This document shows, one piece after another, positions 1-8,841 of a stretch of DNA of 64,000 bases. The notes beneath the pieces were generated by a model. That model worked only from the letters and a program-made list of their open reading frames with translations. It searched no databases and had not been told where the DNA came from. This DNA comes from Clostridia bacterium (lineage in GTDB: Bacteria > Bacillota > Clostridia > Oscillospirales > CAG-272): positions 380,486 through 444,485 of the forward strand of contig JAFTKN010000010.1 in assembly GCA_017453255.1 (NCBI GenBank), written 5' to 3'. A program made the position numbers and the translations under genes. The first letter of the stretch is position 1, and the number at the start of each line of letters is the position of its first letter.

Positions 1-329
1 TCCATATTGATCTACAATTTTCTTTGCAATTTTAGGCCCTACACCCTTTATAGCACCAGATGAAAGATAGCGTAATATGCTATTTTTTTGTTTTGGAAGT
101 ATTTTTTTATACTCCTCAACCTTAAATTGTCTTCCGTAATCCTTATTTAATACCCAACAACCAGTTGCTTCAATTTCCTCTCCCGTAGAGATATACGGCA
201 TTGTTCCGACAACTACAATTTGGTTTGAATTATCAGTAAACACATCGCAAACGCTATACCAGCTTTCCGTGCTTTGATATATGATTTTTTCAACAGTACC
301 CTTTATCTTAACACGCTCTGCCACCATAT
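1..329 (-). CDS. recD2: RecD2-type ATP-dependent DNA helicase, N-terminal part (runs off the window)
   Basis: The visible 109 codons read as the N-terminal OB-fold of RecD2/YrrC helicases, starting MVAERVKIKGTVEKIIYQ. They continue into the first helix-hairpin-helix, which has the motif GAIKGVGPKIAKKIV. RecD2 is a 5'-3' SF1B helicase of mismatch and recombinational repair in bacteria that lack RecBCD. The Walker motifs lie outside the window. The start ATG has a clean GGAGG a few bases upstream, and no competing in-frame start was seen. The gene points away from the window edge, with metK behind it on the same strand. The family call rests on the N-terminal domain only. Confidence 0.8.
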
Positions 330-422
330 TACCTCCACTCTTGATATGTTTTATTTTACCATATTACAATCCTTATTTCAATATTTTAAAAAGAAAACTC
401 CCAATAAAATTGGGAGTTAATT

Positions 423-1598
423 TTATTTAAGCTCTTTTTTAATTTTTTCCACAAGATCAAGCTTTTCCCATGGTAAATCAAGGTCGTCTCTGCCCACATG
501 TCCATATGCAGCAGTTTGACGATAAATTGGACGACGTAAATCAAACTTATCAATAATTGCTGATGGTCTTAAATCTACGTTTTTATATACAAATTCAGAA
601 AGCTTATCCTCGTCAATCCTTGCTGTACCAAAAGTATCTACTAATACGGACACTGGTTTGGCTACACCAATCGCATATGCAATTTGAACCTCGCATTTAT
701 CTGCTACTCCTGATGCAACAATATTCTTAGCTACATATCTTGCAGCATATGATGCACTTCTATCCACCTTAGTTGGATCTTTGCCCGAGAAAGCACCACC
801 TCCATGACGTGAATATCCACCATATGTATCAACTATGATTTTTCTTCCTGTTAAACCTGTATCTCCGCAAGGGCCACCAATAACAAATCGTCCTGTGGGA
901 TTAACATATATTTTTGTGTTTTCATCAACCATTGAAGGATCAACTGTTGGCATAATAACATGCTTAATTATGTCTTCTCTAATTGTTTCAAGTTCAACAT
1001 TTGGACTATGCTGTGAAGAAACAACTATAGCCTCAAGTCTTACAGGCTTTCCATCAATATATTCAACAGTTATTTGTGTTTTTCCGTCTGGTCTAAGATA
1101 TGGCAATGTTCCATTTTTTCTTACCGCAGTAAGCTTTTTCGCCATTTTATGAGCTAAAGAAATAGGAAGTGGCATAAACTCCTTTGTTTCATTACAAGCA
1201 TAACCAAACATAAGTCCTTGGTCGCCTGCACCATGGTCCTTTTCATCATTTCCTGCCTGCTTTGCTTCCTGTGAATTATCTACACCAAGTGCAATATCAG
1301 CAGACTGCTCATGTATAGATGTAATTACAGCACAGGTTTCTGCATCAAATCCATATTTAGCTCTATTATAACCAATTTCGTCTATTGTCTTTCTAACAAT
1401 ATTAGGAATATCAACACTTGCCTTTGTTGTTATTTCGCCCATTACATTTACAACACCTGTTGTAACAAATGTTTCACAAGCAACTCTTGAATTTGGATCT
1501 TGTGCAAGCATTGCATCAAGTATCGCATCTGAAATCTGGTCACAGATTTTATCAGGATGTCCCTCTGTTACTGATTCTGAAGTGAAAAATTTTCTCAT
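423..1598 (-). CDS. metK: S-adenosylmethionine synthetase (MetK)
   Basis: The 391-residue protein has the usual family length. It makes SAM from methionine and ATP in the cytoplasm. Visible signatures are the N-terminal [13 protein letters not shown], the hexapeptide GAGDQG (methionine/ATP loop) and the glycine-rich [16 protein letters not shown] near the C-terminus. An upstream in-frame ATG exists, but it lies inside the riboswitch RNA. The start chosen here begins MRKFFTSES and has AAGGGG just upstream. The gene is monocistronic: it sits behind a SAM-I riboswitch and its terminator hairpin, so it should be shut off when SAM is abundant. Confidence 0.97.
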   Translation of the reverse strand: MRKFFTSESVTEGHPDKICDQISDAILDAMLAQDPNSRVACETFVTTGVVNVMGEITTKASVDIPNIVRKTIDEIGYNRAKYGFDAETCAVITSIHEQSADIALGVDNSQEAKQAGNDEKDHGAGDQGLMFGYACNETKEFMPLPISLAHKMAKKLTAVRKNGTLPYLRPDGKTQITVEYIDGKPVRLEAIVVSSQHSPNVELETIREDIIKHVIMPTVDPSMVDENTKIYVNPTGRFVIGGPCGDTGLTGRKIIVDTYGGYSRHGGGAFSGKDPTKVDRSASYAARYVAKNIVASGVADKCEVQIAYAIGVAKPVSVLVDTFGTARIDEDKLSEFVYKNVDLRPSAIIDKFDLRRPIYRQTAAYGHVGRDDLDLPWEKLDLVEKIKKELK

Positions 1599-1605
1599 AA
1601 TATAC

Positions 1606-1641
1606 CCCTTAAAAATTAAAGCCCACGGAAATTCCGTGGGC
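1606..1641 (-). terminator. Riboswitch-controlled intrinsic terminator before metK
   Basis: Read on the minus strand, a near-perfect GC-rich stem (GCCCACGGAA / TTCCGTGGGC) is followed by a T-rich run (TTTAATTTTT) just before the metK ribosome binding site. It sits immediately downstream of the SAM-I aptamer and is therefore its expression platform. Termination with SAM bound is the established logic of this class. Confidence 0.85.
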
Positions 1642-1659
1642 TGATACTTTAATCTAAGT

Positions 1660-1741
1660 CTCATCTCTCGGAATTGGCACCTTGTCAAATGATAGGTTGC
1701 CGTAGCATCACTGGGCCTGTCCCTCCGCTACTCTTGATAAG
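1660..1741 (-). promoter_or_regulatory. SAM-I riboswitch (S-box) aptamer
   Basis: The minus-strand RNA carries the S-box core in order: the P1 strand CTTATC with AAGAG, GGAGGGACAGGCCC, CGGCAACC, AGGTGCCAATTCC, and the closing P1 strand GATGAG. This is the canonical SAM-I arrangement. It is followed at once by a terminator and metK, the most common target of the class in Bacillota. The assignment is by motif recognition. Confidence 0.95.
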
Positions 1742-1803
1742 AATTTATTTACGCATGTAAGTATAACACATACATTTTTATATTGCAATAGTTTTTTGTA
1801 AAA

Positions 1804-2727
1804 TTATTTGTTTTTTTGTTTCATTTTTTTATCAATAAAATAAATCGATAATGTTGCAAACAACCCTACAGCCAAGAAAACCACTCCAATTACTATATCT
1901 TTTATCATTGTAGAACTCATTCCTTCAACGTAAATCCACGACTTATAAATGCTTACACAGTCACTTCCCAAAAATACAGATATGACTGAGCTAACGGATA
2001 GCCCACAAATTACAAAATAAAATGGTATTTTTTGTGTATTTAGTAGTTTATTAATTCCTTTTGAAAAGATTAACGTGCCTAAAACAAAGCCAACAACTAA
2101 TGTAACATATATAAATATCAATTTTACATTAGAAAATAGTTCTCTATCAATTCCACTAATTAATGTCGTGTAATATCCGAAAATCATCAAAAGAACAGTA
2201 GCACTTAATCCAGGTATTAATTGAGTAATTGAAATAAGTATTCCAATAAAAAGAAATAATATATAATGCCATGGTTGAATATCTAAAAGTGTATTATTTG
2301 TGCTTATAAATAATGAAATAACAGTTATCGCTATCGGAACAATTACTCCCAAGCTAAATAATATTGATCTTTTTTTGGTAACTTTTTCTCCCTTAATCTC
2401 TTTAAATAGTAAAGGAAACGTACCTATCATCAAGCCTACAAAAAAGCAAATTGTTATAAAAGGAAATTTTTCTATTAAAAGCTTAACCAAAACAAATCCT
2501 GCACCAAAGCCTACAACAATTCCTGCAAGTATAGGTAGTAAGAAGATAAAACATGCTTTAAATCTTTTGAAAATGTTTGCAAAGGAATACATAAGCTTAT
2601 CATACACCTTCATTATTATAGCGATTGTTGAACCACTTATACCAGGAACGATTACTGAAAGCCCTATAAAGACTCCAACAAAAAGACTCATAAGTATTTC
2701 TTTAGCATTTTTATATTTTAATTCCAT
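1804..2727 (-). CDS. DUF368 family membrane protein (probable polyprenyl-phosphate translocase)
   Basis: The 307-residue polytopic protein has eight to ten hydrophobic segments and the family signature IVPGISGSTIA near residue 28. DUF368 proteins (PopT) have been implicated in returning undecaprenyl phosphate across the membrane for wall synthesis. That role is knowledge of the family, not something seen here. The start has AGAGGA eight bases upstream. It follows the GH20 gene by 11 bases and is the last gene of a three-gene operon with the hexosaminidase and a phosphoesterase, which hints at cell-wall turnover. Confidence 0.85.
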   Translation of the reverse strand: MELKYKNAKEILMSLFVGVFIGLSVIVPGISGSTIAIIMKVYDKLMYSFANIFKRFKACFIFLLPILAGIVVGFGAGFVLVKLLIEKFPFITICFFVGLMIGTFPLLFKEIKGEKVTKKRSILFSLGVIVPIAITVISLFISTNNTLLDIQPWHYILFLFIGILISITQLIPGLSATVLLMIFGYYTTLISGIDRELFSNVKLIFIYVTLVVGFVLGTLIFSKGINKLLNTQKIPFYFVICGLSVSSVISVFLGSDCVSIYKSWIYVEGMSSTMIKDIVIGVVFLAVGLFATLSIYFIDKKMKQKNK

Positions 2728-2738
2728 TGCTTAATCCT

Positions 2739-4451
2739 CTACTTAATATACTTCTCTCCCAAGTAATACATAACCTTAACAAATTCCTCAAGCTCACCTT
2801 TTTTGCTTTCTTTTAAGTAGTGCTTTGAAAATTCTGTTAACCACGTTTCAACATCTTTCAAAACTGTTCCAAATTTTTCTCCAGTTGCTCTTGCCATAAG
2901 CATAGATATCATGAGTTGAGAACCTTGAGCCACACAAAGAAGTATATCCTTTACTTTATTATTTTCCCAGCTTGTTGATAAGAGCTCTATAATTGCCTCC
3001 TCAAGCTCATTATATCCAGAAACAAGATCGTCAGGCTCAGCCTTTTTCCAAGCATTCATTCTTGTATTACCAAACTTTTCATTTGAATAATCACAAACAA
3101 GTTCATACCAATAACATGTCTTGTATGCGTTAGCAATAGCTTTTACAATCTTTGAAGCACCACTATATCCATAGTATAAAGTATCTAGCGACTCATCAAA
3201 AGTGCAATAATCGTAATTAACATTCCAAGATTTAGCACAAGCAAAAATTGTTCCATACATACAAGCATATACAGAAGAAATATGTCCATAATCTCCCCAA
3301 CAGGTAGTTAATATTCCCTCTGCTTTTGCTTCATATCCATACTTAGCCATTTTTGTAATGTTAGGAATTGATGTCTGTGGCATTTCTATTAAGCTTGTCC
3401 AGTTAGAAAGTCCAGGGCAAACATATTGAACCTTTCCAGCTTCCTTAACCTTGTTAACTGCGTTTGGAGATTCGTTTGCACTATATCCCCAGCTTAAGTA
3501 AATTACGCCCTCACCTATTTCGCCAATAAGATCTGCGTGTTGAGTTATTACATCTCCCCACATCATAGGAATTTTTCCCTTTGATTTCACATGATCGACG
3601 ATTTTTCTAACAAAATCAACATATAGCCTGCCTTTGTCCTTGCCTTTATTTCTTCCGTTACCTAAATCAAATGTTTCATCGCAGCAAATGTTAAATTTAT
3701 TACTTGAAAACAGCGGACTATATTGATCAATTAAGCTTTTTATAAGCTCAATGCTTCTTTCATCAAGTGGATTTATAGTATGGTGACCCATTCTTTCACA
3801 CCAGAAAACTGTTGAATCACTATAATTTTCAAGTTCACAAAGATCCTTGTATCTTTCATCACTTAGGAGCTCATACAAATGTCCAAAGCACGACAAGGAT
3901 GGAACAAATTCAATAAAGTTTTCAATACAATACTTATCAAGCTCTACAATTTCGTCTGGTGTTATGTATCCAGTGCGTTGATATATACCATCGTATTCCT
4001 TGAATGGAAACGTATGCTCTACGTAAAGCTGAAGCATATTCATTTTATAGTATGCTAAATTATCAACTAACTCCTTCAATGTATCAAGAGTAGGTATTCT
4101 ACCCCTTGTTATATCTAAATAAAATCCTCTTTCGTTATAATCAGGGCTATCTATAATTTGGCAAACATCACAATAGCCAAACTTGATTATTTGTCTTAAT
4201 GTCTGAATTGCATAAAAAGCAGATTCTTGAGAATATGCAGTTATTTCAACTTTATCCTTACATAAAGACATTTTGTATTCAGTTTTTCCCTCGTCAATTA
4301 CCTTGACTGAAACAATTGTGCTACCTTCATTAACTTTTTTTGATAAATTTATTACTCGAATATCAACATTATCATCAAAAATAAACTTGCAACCATTTAT
4401 TACAAATTTTTCACATTCCTTAAATTTTTTTACTTCAGGTATTAAATGCAT
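2739..4451 (-). CDS. Glycoside hydrolase family 20 beta-N-acetylhexosaminidase, cytoplasmic
   Basis: The 570-residue protein has a GH20b-like N-terminal alpha/beta domain (residues 1-100) and then a TIM barrel that begins near SPDYNERGFYLDITRGRIP. The catalytic Asp-Glu pair of GH20 is visible at D258-E259 (NICCDETFDLG). Later barrel strands include MMWGDV and TCWGD. There is no signal peptide, so it should act inside the cell on imported or recycled GlcNAc/GalNAc-containing oligosaccharides. It is flanked in an operon by a metallophosphoesterase upstream and a DUF368 carrier downstream. The exact substrate cannot be told from sequence. Confidence 0.87.
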   Translation of the reverse strand: MHLIPEVKKFKECEKFVINGCKFIFDDNVDIRVINLSKKVNEGSTIVSVKVIDEGKTEYKMSLCKDKVEITAYSQESAFYAIQTLRQIIKFGYCDVCQIIDSPDYNERGFYLDITRGRIPTLDTLKELVDNLAYYKMNMLQLYVEHTFPFKEYDGIYQRTGYITPDEIVELDKYCIENFIEFVPSLSCFGHLYELLSDERYKDLCELENYSDSTVFWCERMGHHTINPLDERSIELIKSLIDQYSPLFSSNKFNICCDETFDLGNGRNKGKDKGRLYVDFVRKIVDHVKSKGKIPMMWGDVITQHADLIGEIGEGVIYLSWGYSANESPNAVNKVKEAGKVQYVCPGLSNWTSLIEMPQTSIPNITKMAKYGYEAKAEGILTTCWGDYGHISSVYACMYGTIFACAKSWNVNYDYCTFDESLDTLYYGYSGASKIVKAIANAYKTCYWYELVCDYSNEKFGNTRMNAWKKAEPDDLVSGYNELEEAIIELLSTSWENNKVKDILLCVAQGSQLMISMLMARATGEKFGTVLKDVETWLTEFSKHYLKESKKGELEEFVKVMYYLGEKYIK

Positions 4452-4461
4452 GTCTTTTACC

Positions 4462-5310
4462 TCATTTTATAATTATTTCTCTTCCCATACCAATAAGAGT
4501 GCTTGATGTAGTAATTTGTTTTACGCCATTACCAATTTCTGCATCAAAATTTGTATGAACATGTCCTGCAAGAATACAGATAACCTTGTCAATATTTTGC
4601 TCTATCGTACCTATGAACTTATGAACATTTTCACTATCGTTATCTGTTCCCATAACAAAATAGCTACCAAATTCCTTTATTGCTCGCTCTCCAAACGCAC
4701 CAATTCGTAAAGGAGCATGTAAAACAACCAAAATTTTTTCATTTTTCAAAAACTGATTTTTCAGAAAATTTATTTGTTCGTCAGTAATATTTTTAGTACC
4801 ATTATCAAACGTAACAACGGTAAATTCTTCAAACTCATATTTATCGCACGCAGGATTTTTTATTACGGAATATAACTTTTCATAAAGCTTTTTGTATTTA
4901 CCATCAATATCCATGCTTTCGTGATTTCCAAGGCAATAAATTATCGGTATTTTGTTCTCTTTTTTTACACAACTAATATAATCTACATTACTTTTCGTAA
5001 CACGGTCAATAATATCTCCCGACCAAATTATGGCATCATAATTTTGCTCATTCGCATATTTCATTAGTTTTTCAAATGGTATAGACGGATCCCCATCATA
5101 TCTTTCGTCACAGAATTCTCCAAATTGAGTTGCAAAATCTTTTTTCATTTTATGCCATTGATTTCTAGAACGAGTATATTCAATCATGTCATCCTCTGAG
5201 CTGTTTTCATTCATTGCAGTAATATGTGCATCGCTTATTTGAAAAAACCTATATTCTCTTTTTAACCCTATGGTAATTTCGGTTTTTTCAATTTGAAGAT
5301 ATTTTTCCAT
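4462..5310 (-). CDS. Calcineurin-like metallophosphoesterase
   Basis: The 282-residue cytoplasmic protein shows the four metal-binding blocks of the superfamily in order: QISDAHI, GDIIDR, GNHES and AGHVHTN. These coordinate two metal ions that hydrolyse a phosphomono- or diester; the substrate is not predictable. A start four codons further upstream is possible, but that region contains the GAGGTG ribosome binding site of the ATG chosen here. First gene of the operon with GH20 and DUF368 (11-base gaps), so a role in handling phosphorylated sugars or wall precursors is a guess from context. Confidence 0.85.
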   Translation of the reverse strand: MEKYLQIEKTEITIGLKREYRFFQISDAHITAMNENSSEDDMIEYTRSRNQWHKMKKDFATQFGEFCDERYDGDPSIPFEKLMKYANEQNYDAIIWSGDIIDRVTKSNVDYISCVKKENKIPIIYCLGNHESMDIDGKYKKLYEKLYSVIKNPACDKYEFEEFTVVTFDNGTKNITDEQINFLKNQFLKNEKILVVLHAPLRIGAFGERAIKEFGSYFVMGTDNDSENVHKFIGTIEQNIDKVICILAGHVHTNFDAEIGNGVKQITTSSTLIGMGREIIIK

Positions 5311-5378
5311 ATAACACCTCATATAACATTCTTATTATATATTATCATACTACTTTTTTTAAGTCAATAACAATCGAA

Positions 5379-5447
5379 TTTTGTCGCAAAAAAATTATTT
5401 CAACATCCCTATATGCGACAATTTTCTTTCCATTCTCGGGTTACAAT
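5379..5447 (+). promoter_or_regulatory. Candidate Spo0A-controlled promoter of the spoIIA operon
   Basis: Two copies of TTGTCGC lie in inverted orientation (5381-5387 and, as GCGACAA, 5415-5421). Both resemble the Spo0A box core TGTCGAA with a C in place of the first A. A TACAAT -10-like hexamer follows at 5442-5447 with no good -35, as expected for an activated promoter. In B. subtilis this operon is transcribed by sigma-H with Spo0A~P. The direct role here is inferred from position and motif. Confidence 0.4.
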
Positions 5448-5474
5448 ATTGAAAAAGGATGGTGAAAATTTTGT

Positions 5475-5807
5475 ATGGAAAAAATTAAATGTATTTTTGA
5501 AAACAAAGTCTTAACTGTACGAATCATAGGTGATATAGACCATCATAGTGCTCGTGGAGTTAGAGAAAAAATTGACTATATAATTTTTGATAAAAAACCT
5601 ATTTTGGTTTTGTTAGATTTAAGTGCAGTAGAATTTATGGATTCTTCAGGCTTAGGCTTGATTTTAGGAAGATACACTATTTCCAAGGACATAGGTGCAG
5701 ATTTTAAGATTATTAGACCATCAAGCAATGTTAAACGAATTTTAGATCTTGCTGGTATTGATAGACTTATGAAAATAGAAGGAGATGATAACAATGAGGC
5801 ATGCTAA
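5475..5807 (+). CDS. spoIIAA: Anti-sigma-F factor antagonist SpoIIAA
   Basis: The 110-residue STAS-domain protein has the phosphorylation motif FMDSSGLGL. The serine at residue 58 corresponds to the one phosphorylated by SpoIIAB and dephosphorylated by SpoIIE in the forespore. Unphosphorylated SpoIIAA frees sigma-F by binding SpoIIAB. The length is normal. It is the first gene of the spoIIAA-spoIIAB-sigF operon and overlaps spoIIAB by 14 bases. The ribosome binding site is AAAGGATGG. Order and spacing match the classical spoIIA operon, so confidence is high. Confidence 0.95.
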   Translation: MEKIKCIFENKVLTVRIIGDIDHHSARGVREKIDYIIFDKKPILVLLDLSAVEFMDSSGLGLILGRYTISKDIGADFKIIRPSSNVKRILDLAGIDRLMKIEGDDNNEAC

Positions 5808-6222
5808 AAATCAAATGAAGCTCTACCTTCCTTCGCTTTCCATAAACGAAGGCTTAGCTCGTAACGCAGTTGCTATGTTCATAGCACAAATCAATCCAAC
5901 AATTGAAGAGATATCTGATATAAAATGTGCTGTTTCGGAAGCAGTGACTAACTCTATAGTTCATGGATATAAATATTCGCAGGGTATTGTTTACATAGGT
6001 GTAAAATATTTTTCCGACCGTACAATTGTTATTGAAATAAAGGATAAAGGTTGTGGCATAGAAAATATAGAACAAGCTATGACTCCTCTATTCACTACTG
6101 ATACCAGTGGTGAACGTAGTGGTATGGGATTTGCGGTCATGCAAACCTTTATGGATAAGCTTGATGTTATATCAAAAATTGGTTCGGGTGTTCGTGTCGT
6201 TATGACAAAAAAGCTTAAGTAA
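5794..6222 (+). CDS. spoIIAB: Anti-sigma-F factor / serine kinase SpoIIAB
   Basis: The 142-residue GHKL-fold protein has the N-box EAVTNSIVHGY, the G1-box IKDKGCGI and the G2-like segment ERSGMGFAVMQ. It phosphorylates SpoIIAA and sequesters sigma-F in the predivisional cell. The start used is preceded by AAGGAG at nine bases. An ATG nine bases earlier abuts that same Shine-Dalgarno and is unlikely. It overlaps spoIIAA, and its stop overlaps the sigF start as TAATG, so the three products are probably translationally coupled. Confidence 0.95.
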   Translation: MRHAKNQMKLYLPSLSINEGLARNAVAMFIAQINPTIEEISDIKCAVSEAVTNSIVHGYKYSQGIVYIGVKYFSDRTIVIEIKDKGCGIENIEQAMTPLFTTDTSGERSGMGFAVMQTFMDKLDVISKIGSGVRVVMTKKLK

Positions 6223-6941
6223 TGGATTACGCAAAAAATCAAATTTTATTAGAAAAGGCTATACAAGGTGACGAAAAAGCCACCGAAGAATTATTGCAAA
6301 CTAATTTAGGTCTTGTTCGTTCAATCGCACTAAGATTTAAAGACCGTGGTGTTGAATACGATGATCTAATTCAAATTGGATCAATTGGTATGCTAAAGGC
6401 AATAAAAAGCTTTGACTTAACAAAGGGTACTGTTTTCTCTACCTATGCAGTTCCTTTAATAATTGGTGAAATTAGAAAGTATATGCGCGACGATGGTCTA
6501 ATAAAAGTAAGTAGAATATACAAACAACAAAGCGCAATCTTAATGAAGGAACGAGAAAAATATATATTTGAAAATGGTTGCGAACCTCATATAGAGGAGC
6601 TTTCAGCAATATGTGGTCTTTCTGTCGAAGAGGCAATTTTGGCTATGGATGCTACAAGCACTGTTATTTCTTTATCAGAATCTCTTAGCAACGAGGACGA
6701 AAGCTTTACATTAGAAAACACTCTATGTGACGAAAATGATGATTTCGAACGTCATATAGAACATATCGCCTTATCACAAGCTATCTCATCTCTTCCACCT
6801 TTATGGCGCAAAATAGTCACCCTAAGATACCTAAAAGAATATTCACAGCAAGAAACTGCAAGAATTTTAGGTCTAAATCAAGTAAAAATTTCTCGTGAAG
6901 AAAAGAAGATTTTTGCAGAATTAAGACGACTACTGTCATAA
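6222..6941 (+). CDS. sigF: RNA polymerase sporulation sigma factor SigF
   Basis: The 239-residue sigma-70 family protein has region 2 (DLIQIGSIGMLKAIKSFD, FSTYAVPLIIGEIRKYMRDD), region 3 and a region 4 helix-turn-helix (SQQETARILGLNQVKISREEKK). It is the first forespore-specific sigma factor and is held by SpoIIAB until septation. It is the third gene of the spoIIA operon, starting within the spoIIAB stop codon, and is followed immediately by an intrinsic terminator. SigG is similar, but the spoIIAA-spoIIAB context identifies this gene as sigF. Confidence 0.95.
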   Translation: MDYAKNQILLEKAIQGDEKATEELLQTNLGLVRSIALRFKDRGVEYDDLIQIGSIGMLKAIKSFDLTKGTVFSTYAVPLIIGEIRKYMRDDGLIKVSRIYKQQSAILMKEREKYIFENGCEPHIEELSAICGLSVEEAILAMDATSTVISLSESLSNEDESFTLENTLCDENDDFERHIEHIALSQAISSLPPLWRKIVTLRYLKEYSQQETARILGLNQVKISREEKKIFAELRRLLS

Positions 6942-6975
6942 ACAGACTCTAAATCAAGGGTCTGTTTATTTTTTT
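6941..6975 (+). terminator. Terminator of the spoIIA operon
   Basis: A stem AACAGAC/GTCTGTT with a 12-base loop is followed by a T-rich tail (TATTTTTTT) directly after the sigF stop codon. Confidence 0.85.
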
Positions 6976-6988
6976 AATAATTTCTTGA

Positions 6989-7017
6989 TTGACATGGTAC
7001 TAAAAATGTTATATAAT
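6989..7017 (+). promoter_or_regulatory. Sigma-A promoter of the pyrophosphatase gene
   Basis: TTGACA and TATAAT, both perfect, are separated by 17 bases and lie 31 bases before the start codon. The promoter is constitutive by appearance. Confidence 0.85.
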
Positions 7018-7047
7018 ATTTACACGTATATATTTGGAGGTGTTATT

Positions 7048-7578
7048 ATGAATCCTTGGCATGACTTTGATAAAAATAGAATCACGTCTGAGCGATTTAT
7101 TTCAGTTATTGAAATTCCAAAAGGAAGCAAAAACAAATATGAGCTTGACAAAGAAAGTGGACTTCTACGTTTAGATAGAATATTATATACATCCACGCAC
7201 TATCCTGCAAATTATGGATTTATTCCACGTACTCTTTCTGAGGACAACGACCCTCTTGATGTTCTTGTTTTATGCCAAGAAAGCTTAGAGCCAATGTCTA
7301 TTGTTGAATGCTATCCTATCGGTATGATTACTATGATTGACGAAAACGAGTCTGACGAAAAAATTGTCGCTATACCTGTAAACGACCCTTTTTTAAATAG
7401 TTATAACGATATTAGTGAGTTACCACAGCATCAATTTAATGAAATTAAACACTTTTTTGAGGTTTATAAATTCTTGGAGAATAAAGAAACCAGAGTTGAT
7501 AACATCGTTGGGAAAAGTGAGGCAATTAAGGCGATTGATTTATGTAAGCAAGCCTATGAGAATAAATTCAAAGAATAA
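7048..7578 (+). CDS. ppa: Inorganic pyrophosphatase, family I
   Basis: The 176-residue soluble pyrophosphatase hydrolyses PPi to phosphate and so pulls biosynthetic reactions forward. The family I signature DNDPLDVLVL is present, with EIPKGSKNKYELD and HYPANYGFIPRT before it. These carry the metal-binding aspartates and substrate lysine/arginine. An upstream in-frame ATG lies inside the promoter. The chosen ATG has GGAGGTG seven bases upstream. The YcxB-like gene follows 11 bases after, probably in the same transcript. Confidence 0.95.
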   Translation: MNPWHDFDKNRITSERFISVIEIPKGSKNKYELDKESGLLRLDRILYTSTHYPANYGFIPRTLSEDNDPLDVLVLCQESLEPMSIVECYPIGMITMIDENESDEKIVAIPVNDPFLNSYNDISELPQHQFNEIKHFFEVYKFLENKETRVDNIVGKSEAIKAIDLCKQAYENKFKE

Positions 7579-7589
7579 ATGAGGTTTCG

Positions 7590-8102
7590 ATGCTTAAGGC
7601 TACTACTATTTATGATAAAAAGGTTAATGAAGAATTACTAAAATTTAATCTTATAAGTAACCCACTCAAATGGGTTATATATTTACTTGCTACTATTTGC
7701 AGTATTCTTCTCTGTATTTTTAACGCTGATAGTGACTTCTTTACAATTTCTATTTTAATTTTAGTTTCAACTTTAATTATTGATATTGTCTTTGTTTGTT
7801 ACTATTTTATATCACCAAAGCTTAAGTTAAAAAAATTTAAAGATTCTGATATTATAACAAATGAAATTGAATTTGATGAACATGCTATAAAAATCAAATC
7901 AAGATTCAATGGAAAAAAGGAAAATAATACCATTCCATATGAAAAAGTCTATAAGCTTCAAGAAGGTTCAAGTGCATTTTATTTTTTTGTTGATAAATAT
8001 AATGCTTTAATTGTTGACAAAAACGGTATTGATGGCTCAATCGATGAACTGAAGAGTTTTCTTAAAGAAAAGATATCAGACAAAAGAAACAAGCTTAAAT
8101 AA
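7590..8102 (+). CDS. YcxB-like domain membrane protein of unknown function
   Basis: The 170-residue protein has two predicted transmembrane helices (about residues 29-47 and 52-74) followed by a cytoplasmic domain with the YcxB-like C-terminal pattern, a PH-like beta-rich fold (NEIEFDEHAIKIKS, IPYEKVYKLQEG, FYFFVDKYNALIVDK). The molecular role of the family is not known. It has GAGG before the start, is probably co-transcribed with ppa, and ends two bases before the tRNA-Leu gene. The domain assignment is by pattern only. Confidence 0.65.
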   Translation: MLKATTIYDKKVNEELLKFNLISNPLKWVIYLLATICSILLCIFNADSDFFTISILILVSTLIIDIVFVCYYFISPKLKLKKFKDSDIITNEIEFDEHAIKIKSRFNGKKENNTIPYEKVYKLQEGSSAFYFFVDKYNALIVDKNGIDGSIDELKSFLKEKISDKRNKLK

Positions 8103-8104
8103 CT

Positions 8105-8189
8105 GCAGGTGTGGCGGAATTGGCATACGCGTTGGTCTCAGAAGCCAATGGTGTAAACCTTGTGGGTTCAAATCCCATTACCTGCACCA
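8105..8189 (+). tRNA. tRNA-Leu (anticodon CAG)
   Basis: This class II tRNA has a long variable arm, acceptor strands GCAGGTG/TACCTGC and a genomically encoded CCA. The anticodon stem TTGGT/GCCAA flanks the loop CTCAGAA, giving anticodon CAG. The T-loop is GTTCAAATC. Length is 85 nt including CCA. Confidence 0.95.
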
Positions 8190-8190
8190 A

Positions 8191-8224
8191 AAAGGACACT
8201 GGTTTAAAACACCAGTGTCCTTTT
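8191..8224. terminator. Bidirectional terminator after tRNA-Leu
   Basis: A strong stem AAAGGACACTGG/CCAGTGTCCTTT is flanked by A-rich and T-rich runs on both sides. It ends the tRNA-Leu transcript and overlaps the stop codon of the convergent lipoprotein gene. Confidence 0.85.
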
Positions 8225-8810
8225 AGTTTACTATTATTTTTGCCTTTCCCTTTTCATATACCTCAAAATCTATAATAACATCACCATACGTTACTTTTTC
8301 AAAAACAATGACTTTTTTATCTTCGCTTGTATTAATTAAATCTCTACCAAACTCATCGGTTGCTGATATATACCAATTTTTAATCTCGCTATTTTCAATA
8401 GGAATAATTGAAATTTTAGTAATCGGTAGGTTGTTTTTATTTTCTATTAGAATTCTTCTTTTTCCATTTGCAAAAAATCTTTCTAATGAATTACTACCAT
8501 CATAAACCATCATATTATCTAAATATTCATTTTTATCAATTTCATAAAACGCATAGAGTGTTGTGTTTTGATGAAAAACGTAATCTTTATCAATAATTAT
8601 AGGCTCAGTTTCGCTCAACGACCAACCTGCAAAATGATAGCCAGTTCTCGCTATATTAGGAAAATAATCTAATGAACATCCATTTTCCACAGTTAGGGTA
8701 AACTCGCCAGAATCGCAAAACGTAACAAAAGTCACTTCCGATTTGCTGCATGAAGAAAGAACAAAGATTATCGAAGTTAATATAAAGAATAATAAAGCTT
8801 TTCTTTTCAT
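8223..8810 (-). CDS. Lipoprotein with an InlB B-type (Listeria-Bacteroides) repeat
   Basis: The 195-residue protein has a lipoprotein signal: KRK, a hydrophobic core, and lipobox LSSC with C21 as the anchor. Residues 26-90 (FVTFCDSGEF to GYHFAGWS and TTLYAFYE) match the beta-grasp InlB B-repeat/Flg_new pattern found in surface proteins of Bacillota. The C-terminal 100 residues are not recognised. It is expected to be extracellular and membrane-anchored; partner unknown. A longer ORF runs into the tRNA-Met terminator, but GAGGG before this ATG and a promoter just upstream fix the start. Confidence 0.75.
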   Translation of the reverse strand: MKRKALLFFILTSIIFVLSSCSKSEVTFVTFCDSGEFTLTVENGCSLDYFPNIARTGYHFAGWSLSETEPIIIDKDYVFHQNTTLYAFYEIDKNEYLDNMMVYDGSNSLERFFANGKRRILIENKNNLPITKISIIPIENSEIKNWYISATDEFGRDLINTSEDKKVIVFEKVTYGDVIIDFEVYEKGKAKIIVN

Positions 8811-8841
8811 ACCATCTACCCTCTTCTCTTTTGTTTTGTAT

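Noticed and set aside
835..1152. Plus-strand ORF across metK
   Set aside because: Antisense shadow of a highly conserved gene, with no ribosome binding site or promoter.
1599..1688. N-terminal extension of metK by 30 codons
   Set aside because: It reads through the SAM riboswitch and terminator and has no ribosome binding site; AAGGGG precedes the inner ATG.
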